Below are positions 25,421-37,979 of a stretch of 64,000 nt of DNA, piece by piece. Each line of letters starts with the position of its first letter. Position 1 is the first letter of the stretch. The translations under genes were made by a program, and so were the position numbers. Source of the stretch: Macrotis lagotis (Eukaryota; Chordata; Mammalia; Peramelemorphia; Peramelidae); NCBI RefSeq assembly GCF_037893015.1, contig NC_133658.1:10498549-10562548 (forward strand), given 5' to 3'. The notes beneath the pieces were generated by a model, which saw only the letters and a program-made list of their open reading frames with translations, searched no databases and was not told where the DNA came from.

Positions 25421-27669
25421 CTTTTTTTGTGAGGCAGTGAGGTGGCTATTGTCAAAGAGCTGGACTGGAACTCAGGACGATCTGAGTTCAAATCCTGCCA
25501 CAGACACTTTCCAGTTGTGCCACTCTGGGCAAATAATTGAACTTCTCTCAGTCTCATTTTTTTCATTATAGAACTTCTCTGGAAGGGTTTAGTATCAAAT
25601 CAGATAATCCAGTTGAACAGTTTTACAGATCTTAAAATGCTTTATCAGTGGTAGCCATTATAAGTCTGTTATAGCTAGCACGGGCATATGGAAAGGGTTT
25701 GCCAAAATACCGCTGAAGATATGCAAGAGAGAATCCTGGCCATTATGGGGTACAGGAAAGAAAGGACAGAGGATATCTCAACCAGTTTCATATAGTATAT
25801 TCTCTTTCAAGTTAACTCCTGATTGAAAATGTTCTCACAAATATATGGATTCAAAACAAATCCCTCCCCCAGAAGAATATAAACCCCCTGTCATTTTTAT
25901 CTTCATAGATAAATACATACAGAAAATGAATACACAATGATTGAGGTGGGGTCTGGGGTTTGAGGGGGCACCAAAAATAACTAATGGAATCAGATAAGTA
26001 AAAAGTATGTCTTACACTGAGTCTTGAAGGTACCTTGGATTTCCAAGAGGCCGAGATAGGGAGAAAGAGAATTCTAGGCATTGGGCAGTCCATGCAAAGA
26101 CATGACAATGAGAGAGGAACTGTCATGAAACAGTCTTTATCTATGACATGGTTAGATGAGATCATGGTATCATGGGTCTAGAATTGGAATGGGTCTTAGA
26201 GACCAGGTGAGAGGCAGGAGACCTGTTTTGGAGAACCCAGACTGACCCTTTTAGAAAAGCATTGCGGCATAATGGATGGCAAACCAAACTGGAGTCAGGA
26301 AAACCTACATTTGAAATCTGTCTTGAGAGTCTTACTAGCTATAAGTGCCAATCCTGTCATTCTCCAGGCCTCACTTTTATCATCTGTAAAATGGATGTAC
26401 TAATAATACCTGCTACAAAACATCATGAAGCTGTTTTGTGCAGGTTGAAGAACTAAGGGCCTTTTTAGCTTACTCATAAAAAAAGGGAAAAAAATTAGTT
26501 TGGGAGGAGAAGACCCTCAGGGATTTTGAATGATAGTCTCTGTAAAGGTACTTTCTGACACCCTGAGGAATTGGGTTTAAATTTTGGCTCCACCTTTGAC
26601 CAGTTACACAACTTTGACCAAAGCATCTCAACTCCCTCCCCTTAGTTTCTGTAGGGGTTATTAACTGGTCAAGAGTCACCTAGAGATCTTGACCTAATAC
26701 AACTGAGTTTGTGCGATTAGGTAATTGAATGTTATCCCCCACACCCCCGTGCCAATTGGGGTTCATCAGCATATCATGCGTCGTACGATATGGGGTGGGG
26801 GGATAATATTAGGGACGTGTCATAGAATGGGTGGACCTCTTAGATTATAACAAACTCCGAGAGCCTGTGATAATCCAAAAGGGAGGGGAAAGAGCTTCTG
26901 AAGACTATAAATTACCTGATGTTCAAAGGCTACCTCATGCAGGATTTGTGAATAAAATCTACAATTTTCTCTCAAAAAATGGGGTTAGACTCAGTCTCTA
27001 GTGTCCCTTCTAATTGTAAAGGTGATAAAGGTTGGTGATCCCTCAAGTCTGATTTTTTCATTAGCAGCTTCCTTTCTTTCACACACTGAAGTCACCCTCC
27101 CCCAAAGCACACTCAGACCCTTCTGGTATTTGCTCTGCCTGATCCCTCCCCATCTCTTTCCATTTAAACTCCAACCTATCCTACATTCCAATGTTTGTCC
27201 CAGGAAACCTCCCCTAAACCTGACGTGGGAAGGAAATTCTTTCTTTTCCATACTCTTAGAGAAGCTGATGTTTTTCTCGAAGCCCTCCAACTGCAACATT
27301 TGGTAAACCTCTACTTTGCACAAGTCATTCTTCTGGAGGCTGGTGATAAAGATTTTAAAAACTGTCCCTGCCCTCTAGAAGCTTAGGGTCTAATAGGGAA
27401 GGGAGGGCAGAGATAAGAGTGTACAGATTAGAGGCAGGTTGGTGTAGTGACAAAAGTAACTAACTTTTCTGTTGTTTATCTTTTCATTTGAGTTATCACA
27501 ACTGGTGAGTGAGTAATTAAAACCTTCCTCTCATTGATTTTATAATTTTTTTGATAAATTATTTGATTTTGCCTTTATAAATTTAATTGCTACATTTCTG
27601 AATGTTTAAAAGTTCAAGATTCATATTTTCTCATTATCAATGTTAACTTTTTTCATGTCGATACGGTTT

Positions 27670-27817
27670 TGGGTTTTTTTGGCTAAGTAATGGGGTTAAG
27701 TGACTTACCCAAGGTAACGCAGCTAGATAAATATTAAGTGTCTGAGGCCAAATTTGAACTCAGGTCCTCCTGACTCTAGGGTTGGTGCTCTATCCACTGT
27801 GCCACCTAGCCGCCCCC
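27670..27817 (-). mobile_element. WSINE1-type SINE, ACTG2 intron 1
   Basis: Reverse copy (GCTAAGTAATGGGGTTAAGT to CCACCTAGCCGCCC). Sense to the gene and somewhat diverged. Confidence 0.88.
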
Positions 27818-30019
27818 AAGTCTTGATACTTTTTAGCTATAATTAAACTTTGTCACATGTCTCCTCAATTCAACTCCAGACGTTGCAGCTGTTAACATTA
27901 GATATATTTCCTATAGTTGACAATTTACTGAGTTGGTTAAGTCTCTGGTGCCTCATATACATTTAATAAATATTCGATGGATTTACTTGAACTGTTTAAC
28001 CTAAAGTCAGAGAATCTGGGCTTGATTGTGTCATTGCAGCTATTTAATTATGACTTGGGGCAAATCACTCAGTTTCCTCCTCTGTAAAATGAAGGGGCTT
28101 GAAGATCCCTTCCACCTCTGCATCCTATGAGCTAAGTTAAAATGGGAAGAAGAAAAGAAGAAACCAGATCAAAGAGCTCTGAAAAGTGAGCAGGGTAAAG
28201 ACATTTTTAGCTGGAGAAATTAATCATATTCTGCCTGATGTCATATCTACTTGTCTTCCTGACTTTCCCTTCCTTAAGAGCAGGCAAACTCAGAGCATCG
28301 AGGCTTGAGGGTGGGGTAGACTTTAGGACATGGAATATTAGAGCTGGGAGGACCTTAGTATATGGCATAGCAAATGTCAGAGCTGGAGGAGGCATTAGAT
28401 CATAGAATATGGAATGTTAGTGCTAGAAAAGTCCTTAGGGGGGATAATATTAGTGTAAAAGGGCCTTAAATTAGGGAAGGTCACTGCTAGAAGGAAGCAC
28501 AGAGGTCATTTAGGTCAATCTCCATTTATAAATGAAGATGTGAGTTTATTGAGTTAAGATAGCAAAAAAGGAGAATGCACAACCTACAAAGAATTAGAAA
28601 ATATTGCATCCTGGGGAATTTTTGTCCTTCTAACTCCATTTGTGAATATCCTAATGGTCCAGGAAATTATAACCAACAGGAAGCTTAGGGAAGTGAATTC
28701 TGGGAATTCTTTCTCCTCTTTTTCCCATCACAGTGCCAAAAAGATCATCGGCCCTTTTGGGGTCCAAATGATGCCTTATCAACAGGAACCCTCAGTGCTG
28801 GGTCCAAGTGAGGGGAGGAGAAAGGTGCCAGAATTTGTTCCAGCGAGCTCTTCTCTAGCTGAATCATTTCTTGGGTCGTTTCAGGGACACATAGACAAGA
28901 GGGGTTAACCAGGCTACAGTAATTACAGGAATAATAACAACAAAGACGACCTTAATGATATTTTAAAATACACAACAGAAAGGCCCAAAAGGATAAGGAA
29001 GAAAAGAGGGCGCTTTGCTACCCTGTTCAAGATTGCATACTCATTTCATAAATTGTGAACAATTCGGGATGTACTCATAGCTAGGTAGCATAGTGGATAA
29101 CAGTATGCAACATTTTATATGGAGCGGTACAGTTTCCAAAGAGCTGATTGTGGTATCTCAGTTGCCCTGCAGTCCGCAACACATGGTTTCAGATCCTGCC
29201 TCTGATACTTACTCGATCTTCCATTCTGGACAATTGACAATCTCTCCCAGCCTCAGTTTCCTTGTCTGCAAAATGGGGATAAGAGCACCTACCTCACAGG
29301 GTAATTGTAAAGATCAAATGAAATAATGTCTGCAAACCTCTTTGTGAACCATAAAACGTTATAGAAATGCTATCTATTGTTGCTGTTATTGCAAAAGGGC
29401 TTTTAAAAGATGTTTTTTATGGTTGCTGAATTAATTATTTTGAATAGTAAAACTATAATGAACCAGCCAATGGAAAGATTTGAACTAGATGACCATTTTT
29501 GGTCCCTTCTACCTAGAAAGTTCTGTAATTCTAGCCGAAAGTGGTGGATCAAGGGAAGGCAGAGAAAGGGAATGACTGGCAAGACACCAACCTCTTCAAG
29601 AGGCCCATGAGTGAATGAAATCCATAAATCTCCCACTCGTTGCTTTGGAGAAACACAGTGTTTCATTTGGATCTCTCTGATGCTCCCAAGAGACGTCCAG
29701 TAGCTGGCAGCTGGCTTGGCGAATGGTCCCCGGGTTGCTCCCTTGTTTACCTTTCTTGTAAAGTAAATGTCCTTGTCACCTTATGGTGATATTCCCCTAT
29801 TTAACTTTGGCTGGCTGAGAGCAGGGAAGAGATCCAGAGGAAAATTGGGGCTCATGAGGAGTGATTTTTAAGTAGCTGAGATCCAAACGGGTTCTAGAAA
29901 CTCTCACTTAGTTTGAAGGACTATATTTGTAGAGCTAAATGGTTAACTCTCCAATCTTTTGAAATTTGTTCAATTGAGACCTTAGACCTGGAGATCTTAG
30001 AAGCCATCAAATCCCATCT

Positions 30020-30352
30020 TACAACAATGTTTGCCTTCATTCTTGAGGAAGACTATGACGTCAGGGAAGTGATGCCATGACAAGTACATGAATTGGATCT
30101 GAGTGGGGGATGGGGGGGAGGCTGCGCTAAGTCACCAGACTGACATTGTCCTCCAGGCCAGCTGGGTCCAGTGGCCACATATGGATCAAGATACCTGGAG
30201 ATGACCCTGGATGCAAGGCAATCAAGATTAAGTGACTTGCCCAAGGTCACACAGTGAGTAAGTGGCAAGCGTCTTGAGGCTGGAATCAAACTCTTGTCCT
30301 CCTGACTCCAAGGCCAATGCTCTAGTCATTCATTGTACCACCCAGCTGCCCA
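30020..30352 (-). mobile_element. Longer two-part tRNA SINE
   Basis: Reverse copy. The tRNA/core part (AAGTGACTTGCCCAAGGTCA) is joined to a second part with TGACGTCAGGGAAGTGATGC. The same type in plus orientation is at 33600-33880 and at 36140-36415 continued at 36806-36835. Confidence 0.75.
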
Positions 30353-31520
30353 AATTACTTTAACTGACTTTGCCGTGACTTGGATTAGAACTGAGGTGCT
30401 GAGGTCACAACGCAGAGTCTTCATTTTATACTATCACAGCATGCCACTAGGCTGGCTAATGCACCCAATTTACAGATGAGATAATGGAGACACACGGTGG
30501 ACGATTTGCCCAGGGTCACATGGGCAACATTAGAGGAAAAATTTGAACCCGGATTTTCTTTTTCTAAATCAGAGCTTGTTCCATTGCCTTTGTCTTGTGA
30601 GCAGTCCTAGGAGGTAGGGGCAACTCATCTCCATTTTGCATGTAAGGAAACTGAGGCTTTTGGAGGTTAAGTGACTGTCCATTGTTGCACATCTAATGTG
30701 TCAGATAGAGGATTTGTACCTAACAGAGACTGGCACAATCTCCACTTCAGGTTGCCTCCTACTTACCATACTCTGACACGTGTAGCCTACATAGTCACCT
30801 AGAGATAGTCTCTGCACCTTGTAGCTCTCAGACCCTTTGTTTACTTTGCAGAAAACGACTTTTTTAGACTTCTAGATTTGGTCCTAGAAGATGTCCATCA
30901 ATTCCCTCTTCTTCTGGCTCAGAAAATTGAGGGAAAGGACTTGCCCACAGTTGGCCTTACAAAAAGGATTGGCCTGAGGAAGATGATAGCCTTGTTTTGA
31001 TTGACCCCAGAGAGCAAAACCAGGATCAAGAGGGAAGTTGTGGAGAGGCAGATGGAGGATCAGGGTCTGGGAACATTTCTGAACATGTAGAAGGAGCTGT
31101 CCAAAAGTGACCGGTCTGGATGATATCAGCCTGTGGGCTCCTCCTCACGTGGACATCTTTAGGGCAAGGCTAAAGGCTGCTTTGTTGGCTGGCTTTGTGT
31201 GGATTGTTTTCTAAAAGGGCCGGATTGCATGAGATCCACGAGATTCCTTCCACTTAGAAGTGGCTGTGATTCTGGGACCTCTCTCCCTGACTCAGTGCAT
31301 GACAGGTCCAGGAGCGCCCCCTCTTTGGGCTTCAAATTCTTAATCTATAAACTGAGGGAGCTAGGCCAAGGGATCTTTGTGGCCCCAGGCAGCTTGAGAG
31401 CTGGTGAACCTAGAACCTCAAAGGCCTCATCTATAAACTGGAAGGTCAGGAAACTTGCAAGTTCTTTTTCAAAGGAAGTGACCTTAAAGCGTTTTAGTGA
31501 AAAGAATCCTGGGCTCTGAT

Positions 31521-31672
31521 GTGGCCTAGACTGCTGATTCTAGAGCCAGGGGAGCCTGGGTTTGTGTCACAGACAGTGGCTAGACTGATGGTTCTAGAGC
31601 CAGGGGAACCTGGCCTTGGGTCCTGGACAGTGACCAGACTGCAGGTTCTAGAGCCAGGAGCCTGGTTAGAAT
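31521..31672. repeat. Three-unit tandem repeat of about 50 nt
   Basis: TTCTAGAGCCAGG occurs three times, each preceded by a variant of CTAGACTG(C/A)TGG and followed by GGGA(G/A)CCTGG, spaced about 52 nt. Confidence 0.8.
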
Positions 31673-31834
31673 CCAATTGCTGATGTTTACCAGCTGTGTG
31701 ACAACGGGCAAGAGTCTCATCCCCTCAGATTCTTAGTTTTTTCCTGAGTAAAGGGGGAGAGCAGTTCTCTTCATTGGCCTTCCCTCCCAGGATAAGTGTG
31801 AGCATCAAATCAGATAAGGAATGCAAAGAACTTT

Positions 31835-31996
31835 TTAATTTTTAATTATTTTAGGTTTTTTTTTTTTTTGCAAGGCAATGGGGTTAAGTGGCTTGCCCAA
31901 GGCCACACAGCTAGGTCATTATTAAGTGTCTGAGGTCGGATTTGAACTCAGGTCCTCCTGACTCCAAGGCCGGTGCTCTATCCACCTAGCCACCCC
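31835..31996 (-). mobile_element. WSINE1-type SINE, ACTG2 intron 1
   Basis: Reverse copy with a long T run. The head is shortened (lacks the GTGCC of the A-box side). Flanked by imperfect AAAGAACTTT/AAAGAGCTTT. Confidence 0.88.
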
Positions 31997-33209
31997 CTGT
32001 AAAGAGCTTTGTAAGCTTCATGGCTTCTAGAGATGAATTCTGTTTTTGTTATTATCATCTCAAGGCTCTTTCCAGTCCTAACAAGTGGCCAATTTGTAAG
32101 TCTGAGGGGTACCTGCAGGCTGAGGGGGTAAAGGATAGGTTGGGTGGGGAGGCTGCATTTATAATTTCATTGGTGCATGGGGATTACCAGACCAGGAAAC
32201 TCCCCACCCCCAATGCAGGTCTGCATTTTCTCTGTAGAATCTCATTTTAGACTAGTTACCTAGATTACTGAGGGTGAGGGCACAGATTCAGTCTTTGCCA
32301 GGGGAGGCTTTGAGGACAGACCTAACTTTGGTTCAGCCCTGGGCTCTATTGCCTCCCCCAGGTCTAAAACATACCAGTGAACAGAAAGGGTCTAGTCTTT
32401 TCTCCCCTTGCCCATCTTCTCGATGGTCCTAAATCTTTCGGGGACCAATTGGAATCATTTATCCCCCCACAGCCAAGAGGAAATCCAAGGGCAGGGGGCA
32501 GGAGGTTAGCATTCCAGTCTGAGACAAACAGAAAACCAGCTTCTGGAAGAGAGGAGAACAGAAGCCCAGCCTTTCCCAAACATGGAAATCTTGTTCCTGC
32601 AAGATATTATCTAGACAGGATATTTCCTCTGAAGTCCCACATACCATCAGCTATGAACTCATTCAGAACAATTTGCATGTCAGACATACATGGAGATGAA
32701 TTATGGGATTTGGTGAAGCCAACAGCCTGCAGAAACTATGAACCCTTTCTCAGAAGACCTTTCAAATATATTAACTAAAATTCAAGGAATTACAAAAGGA
32801 AATAAATGACATTGAAATCCATTTGTTAAAATATTTTTTTAAAACGTTCCCAGATCTCAGATTAAGAACTCCTGACTCTAGTCTGACCTCTTCATTTTAC
32901 AGATGAGGAAACTGAGGCTTGAAGAGACCAGAAAAGAGAAGTGGCTTGCTCAAGGTCACACAGGGACTAGATGGAGTAGAATCTGAATCCCTGTCTACTG
33001 ATTCCACATGGTGTCCTTTCCACTGTGCCTTAGGATCTTCATTGCATTGCCATTCAGGGACCAGAAAGTCTAGAGACCTGCAGAGCCAGGGTAGGAGGAA
33101 AAGAAGGAGGCTCTCCATGCTATCCCATGGCCCCACTTTATGAGGGAGCCTTGAATCATGCCATGGTCCCATCATCTTTCCTCATGCCTCAATACCCACT
33201 GATGAGTTT

Positions 33210-33450
33210 TGTTCTCCTTGTTCAGTAGCTTTCGGTCCCATCTAACTCTTTGTGACCCTATTTGGGATTTTCCTGGCAATGATCCTGGAGTGGTTTGATA
33301 TTTCCTTCTTCAGCTCATTTAACAGACAAGGAAGCTGAAGAGACAGAGTGAAGCAATTTTCCCAGGGTCACCAAGCTAGCGAGGGTTTGAGGTTAAATTT
33401 GAACCCAGGACTCCCTGATTCCAGGCCCTGCACACTCTTCATTGCCACTC
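33210..33450 (-). mobile_element. MAR1-type tRNA SINE, reverse
   Basis: Reads AACTCTTTGTGACCCTATTT, then TTTTCCTGGCAATGATCCTG and the tRNA-derived part with TTTGAACCCAGGACTCCC. Confidence 0.7.
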
Positions 33451-33599
33451 CGCTAATGAGAAGGGTACTGAAAGCCTTCTGCTATGCCCAATCAGTCAGT
33501 CTTGAGTTCAAATACTGCCTCTGATAGCTGCTAGCTGGCTGACCTTGATGTTAAAGTCTCAGTTTCCTCATCTCCCGTGCATGCTAATTGCTTTGCCAC

Positions 33600-33880
33600 C
33601 TTTCACATAAATGTCCTCTGGCTGTCTTGTTCTAGCCTCAGACTCTTGCCACTCACTAGCAGTGTGACCTTGGGCAAGTCACTTAATCCCACTTGCCTCA
33701 CATCCAGGCCATCTCTAGTCGCCCTGATTCCCATCTGGCAACTCCAGAGGATGACTCCAGAGGAGAAAGAGAGGCTGGTGACTTAGTACAGTATCCCCTC
33801 ACTCAAATCTGATTGTCTTGACATCACATCACCTCCCTGACATCATGGTCTTTTTGGAGAATGGACAAATAAGCAAAAAT
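33600..33880 (+). mobile_element. Longer two-part tRNA SINE, 5' shortened
   Basis: TGTGACCTTGGGCAAGTCAC, then GAGGCTGGTGACTTAGTACA and CATCACCTCCCTGACATCAT. Same family as 30020-30352. Confidence 0.75.
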
Positions 33881-35287
33881 AAAAAGATGAGCCCCTTCAT
33901 TGTTATACCTATCAGGGGCAGCAATGCATGGTGAAGATCTGACTGTCACCACTGCCACCTCTGACCTGACCTCTGTCTCCATGACCCAAGGCAAGTCACT
34001 TGACCCCTCAGCACCCCCCGAAAACTCTCTATGCTGCTTTGGCTTGATGGAGGGAGTTTTCTCACTGGAATTCTCTGCACCAGTGAAGTCACAGGTCCAG
34101 GACAAATAGTTAGCCCATGGGATTTACTTAGCTGGAAGGAACCCCAGAAGTCATTGCCTCCAGGCTCCTCATTTCCAGATGAAGAAACTGAGGCCCAAAG
34201 AGGAGAGAGGACTGTATAGCGAATAAGTATCCAAGGTGGAGTCAAACCTGGATCGTATTGACTCAAGGGCAGAGTTCTTTCTGTTCACTATACCAATGCC
34301 TCAACTACCCCAACCCTCTCATTTTGTAGATGAAGAAACTGAGGTACAGAGAGAAGGCAATTTCAAAGCTAGGACTAAATCCAGTGTTCCTTCCAAGAAC
34401 ATCTTCCAAATGGGCCAGCCCTTTTTCCTCTCCCTACTGTCTAATATGGTTTTCCTTGAGAATGATGGGGTTTAGAACTGGACAGGAGAGCATCCCAGAA
34501 GCACTCAGCTTGGTGGTGAATTAGTGGAGAGGTCCTTGGACAACGCAACCATTCAGTACTGCCCAGTGAAGGGGACCCCACCATCTGGCAGGAAGAGACC
34601 CTCTTTTTGTTACAGGTCACCAAGGAAGTTAAAAGCAGAGCCAGGCTTGAATTCCAAGTCCTCTGAGATGCCTGGGCTCTCCCTTTGCTTAGTCTGTTCC
34701 CAGCAGCAGGGCTCCATCCCAGTTTGAGGTGGCTAGCTGAGACCTCCCAACTTAGATTAGTGAGCAAGGCCTTGGAAAGGTAGCTGTCCACAGCACCCAC
34801 AGCAATGCCTGCCACCTCGCAGGCACTTAATAAATGGTTATTGACTGGCTGACTGATTCCAAGTTACAAGGAGGATCTGGTACTGGGGAAAGAATGATCT
34901 GGGTTCCCATATCATCTCTGCCCCTTGGGCAAAACACTCCACTTCTTGGGGCCTCAGTCTCCTCATGGATAAAGTGAGGAGACTGGACTAGATGCCTCTG
35001 AGGTTTCTCTTTTCCTCCTTCACTCTAAATTCATAATGCCTTTGGGGATTTGAGGTCCAAGGACCTGGATTGAAGTCTTGGTCACTAAGTGACTTGTCCA
35101 AAGGTCCAAGGTCACTGCAGGACCTTGGACAAGTCCCTGGAGGTCCCTGATCCTGTCATCAAAGATCTAGTGTCACCAACTCCAACAGCCCAACCAAACC
35201 CCTCTCCTCTTCTTCCTCCCTCTTCCTCTTCTTCCCTCCTCAGTTCCAGAGGCCCCCCAACAGGCTGAAGTAGAGAAAGCTACTCAC

Positions 35288-35320
35288 CAAGGTTGCAGGA
35301 ATTCCTGGCTTCAGGGCCCT
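35288..35320 (-). other. ACTG2: ACTG2 exon 1 (noncoding, 5' UTR), start approximate
   Basis: The 3' edge is a strong donor: exon ...AACCTTG followed by GTGAGTAGC (minus strand, exon end at 35288). The 5' edge is inferred as about 25-30 nt downstream of the TATA-like box at 35340-35347. A short noncoding first exon separated from the start codon by a large intron is the known ACTG2 arrangement. The transcription start itself cannot be fixed from sequence. Confidence 0.75.
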
Positions 35321-35339
35321 GGGTCTGGTGTGTCTTTGG

Positions 35340-35347
35340 TATAAATA
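35340..35347 (-). promoter_or_regulatory. ACTG2: ACTG2 TATA-like box
   Basis: TATTTATA on the minus strand, about 50 nt upstream of the exon 1 donor and correctly placed for a start near 35,317-35,322. A second AT-rich box (TTTATATT, near 35,355) lies a little further upstream and is a weaker alternative. Confidence 0.65.
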
Positions 35348-35393
35348 CCAGAGCAATATAAAACTTCTAGGGCGGACCTTCTCCAAGCAGATC

Positions 35394-35403
35394 CCCTAAA
35401 AGG
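35394..35403 (-). promoter_or_regulatory. ACTG2: CArG-like element in the ACTG2 promoter
   Basis: CCTTTTAGGG on the minus strand (plus strand CCCTAAAAGG) has one mismatch to CC(A/T)6GG. It lies about 30 nt closer to the gene than the perfect CArG box. Paired CArG elements are typical of smooth-muscle promoters. A further one-mismatch match, CCTTATAAGT, is near 35,609. Confidence 0.55.
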
Positions 35404-35431
35404 GAGAACTTAGGGTGTGTTGGCAGGATTG

Positions 35432-35441
35432 CCATATAAGG
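35432..35441 (-). promoter_or_regulatory. ACTG2: Perfect CArG box (SRF site) in the ACTG2 promoter
   Basis: CCTTATATGG on the minus strand matches CC(A/T)6GG exactly, about 90 nt upstream of the TATA-like box. SRF/myocardin acting through CArG boxes is the established mechanism of smooth-muscle actin transcription, so this is very likely functional. Confidence 0.85.
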
Positions 35442-35449
35442 CACTTTAT

Positions 35450-36135
35450 TTCAATATATTGACCTGGGGAGGGGATGGAGAGGAGTTGGGTGAATTACTC
35501 CTTTAAAAATGTATGCAAAAGAACTAGGGGGGTGGGGGCAAGCCTTTGGGTGTTACTAGCTCTGATTCTTTCCAGTTCTGCTTTCATAAACAAGCCTTGC
35601 ACAAGTCCTTATAAGTTGCCGTTTGCAAGGACCCAGAGGCATCTCCGAGTTACTGGAAGAGAAAGCTACCAAGAATGGCAGTCTGTTGCAGCCTCCCTTC
35701 TACTGCCCTCAGGGCTCAGCACCTGCAGTGCCCTCACCCACCCCAATCTGGACCTGCCCCTGTGGCAGCTGGAGCTGGGGGCTGGGGGAGGAGAAGAGGC
35801 TTCCCCAAAGAGGGGGGAGAAGGAGTGCTGGCCTCCATGGCCATGATCCCCAGGGACCAGACAGCTCCAAGCCTGGGGAGGGCCAGAACAGCCTCTGGGT
35901 TGTACTTGGTCATCCTGGGAGAGACATTCATAGAGTCTTCCTCACCCATATTTCTTAGAGATCTTCAGTCATCATCAGTATTCATAAATCATAGTGACCC
36001 AAAGTCACAGATGGAGTGCTGGAGGAGAGCTCCAGAACCACAGCACTCCTCTTACAGATGACCAAACTGAGACCCAGGGAAGTGAAGTGACTTGCTCAAG
36101 TACATATAAATAGCAAGGATGAGAATCAATGACTA
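35450..36135. other. Upstream flank of the ACTG2 promoter
   Basis: Mostly single-copy, GC-rich at 35,700-35,880. Open frames of 100-128 codons here overlap one another in different frames without recognisable homology. Confidence 0.5.
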
Positions 36136-36139
36136 TGCC

Positions 36140-36835
36140 GTGTTGAGGTGCAGTGGATAGAGAACTGGCCTTGGAGTCAGGAGGATAGGAGTTCAAATCT
36201 GACCTCAGACACTTGACTAGCTGTGTGACTTTGGGCAAGTCACTTAACCCTGATTGCCTCACCTCCAGGGCCATTTCCAGTCATTCTGGTTGATCTCCAG
36301 CCCCTGGACCCAGATGAGTCTGGAGGAGAAAGCAAGGCTGGTGACTTAGCACAGCCCCCTCACTCCAATCCAATCCAATTCATCCAGTCACCTCCATGAT
36401 GTCATGGCCTTCTTTGAAAATGAAGGACATGGGAGTGATGACCAACCTTGATGGATTTGCTCATTCTATCAATGCAATAATCAGGAACAATTTTGGGGTA
36501 TCTGTGATGGAGAATACCATCTGTATCCAGAGAAACAATCATGGAGTTTGAACAAAGACCAAAGACTATGACCTTCAATTTAGGGAAAAAACCCATTATC
36601 TTACTATGTAATTCTGCTATCTCATACTTTATTTTTCATCCTTAAGAATATGATTTCTCTGTCATCACATTCAACTGAGATCAATGTATACCATGGAAAC
36701 ATTGTAAGGACTAACAAACTGCCTTCGGGGGTGGGGAGGGAAGGAAGATTAGGGGGAAAATTGTAAAACTCAAAACAAATAAAATCTTAAAAAACAAAAA
36801 AAAAAGAAAATGAAGGACAAACATCATCATCATCG
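36140..36835 (+). mobile_element. Longer two-part tRNA SINE, split by an L1 tail
   Basis: SINE sequence at about 36140-36429 (head GGTGCAGTGGATAGAGAACT; later GGAGAAAGCAAGGCTGGTGA) resumes at 36806 with GAAAATGAAGGACAAACATC. The interruption is the L1 tail at 36430-36805. Confidence 0.85.
36430..36805 (+). mobile_element. L1 3' tail (376 nt) inserted in an older SINE
   Basis: L1 3' UTR (ATCTGTATCCAGAGAAA, then GGGGTGGGGAGGGAAGGAAG, ending in AATAAAATC and an A tail). It splits a longer SINE at GAAAATGAAGGACA, which is duplicated exactly at 36416-36429 and 36806-36819. Confidence 0.93.
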
Positions 36836-36839
36836 TTAT

Positions 36840-37550
36840 TATTATCCTGTAACCCTTTGTTCATAGATCTTAAAGCACAGAAAGGATCATCTAACTCAGT
36901 CCCATCATTTGGTTGTGGAGCCTCAGAGAAAGACACTGACCTGTCTAAAGTCTCAAGCGGAGCAAATGGCATGACCCAGATTCACCCTCTGTGCCTCTTA
37001 CCATCACAGTGAAGTTATTTGTGGTTTTGTCTTTTGCTCTGATACAAAATCAAAGAATTTGATTTCAATCAAAGGAAACCTTTGGTGAAAGGAACCTTGG
37101 TGACCATCTAGTTCTACCTATAGAAGAGGAATTTGCATTATGAGATTAGATTGTTAGGTCTTTGAGACTGGCATCCAACTTGATAACCAAGACAGGGAGA
37201 CTAGGGCTTCTCCTTCAGCAATGAAACAGGGAGAATTGTCTCAAGCACATACAAATCCTAATTCTGACTCTGCCCTGTTTGAAATACTTCCTTCCTTCAG
37301 AGCTCAGCCCAAGTGCTACCTCCTACATGAAACCTTTCCCCATTCCATTACCTGATGGTGCTTGCCTAGATACCATGATGAACTTTGACTTCCCCACTAG
37401 AATGAAAATTCCTTGAGGGAACATTTTGACTTTCTCTAGTAGTACCTGAGCCAGGTTTACCACTGTGGGAGATTGGACAAGTTACAACCTCCCTGAGTCT
37501 GTTTTCTCATCTGTAAACTGAGAGCATTAGACTTAATGAACTGTTGGGTG
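36840..37550. repeat. Old MIR and L2 remnants
   Basis: A reverse MIR-like stretch at about 36,870-36,990, an L2-like stretch at about 37,265-37,440 (TGCTACCTCCTACATGAAAC), and a plus MIR-like stretch at 37,440-37,540. Confidence 0.5.
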
Positions 37551-37552
37551 TT

Positions 37553-37700
37553 TTTTTTAGGTTTTTGCTAGACAGTGGGGTTAAGTGGCTTGCCCAAGGC
37601 CACACAGCTAGGTAATTATTAAGTGTCTGAGACCGGATTTGAACCCAGGTGCTCCTGACTCCAGGGCCGGTGCTTTATCCACTGTGCCACCTAGCCACCC
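37553..37700 (-). mobile_element. WSINE1-type SINE
   Basis: Complete reverse copy with a low number of differences from the local consensus. 37,705-37,965 that follows is AT-rich and unassigned. Confidence 0.92.
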
Positions 37701-37979
37701 CTAAACTGTTTTATTTATTTTTAGTTTCAAAACCATAAATTTATTGATTCCAATTGAAATTATCACTATCAGTTTGTCAGTTTCAAATTTGATCTTTTAT
37801 TTTTTCAGTGAACAAATCTATTCATTTTTATTTCAATCTTATTTTATTTTTAGTTTACAGGTTCAAGATGAGGGAAGCTTGTTTAGGCAGCGGGCATTCT
37901 GAAAACAGTCTGAGGGTTTGAGTGGACTTCAAGCTCACTGTAAGTCAGCAGTGAGATGTGGCTGTCAAAAAAGAGAATA

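Noticed and set aside
25241-25571. Open frames across the TTCC repeat
   Set aside because: Low-complexity translation of a tetranucleotide repeat.
26690-26970. Possible solo LTR (TATA-like ACTATAAATTACC, then AATAAAATC)
   Set aside because: No matching ends or target-site duplication could be found by eye; too weak to call.
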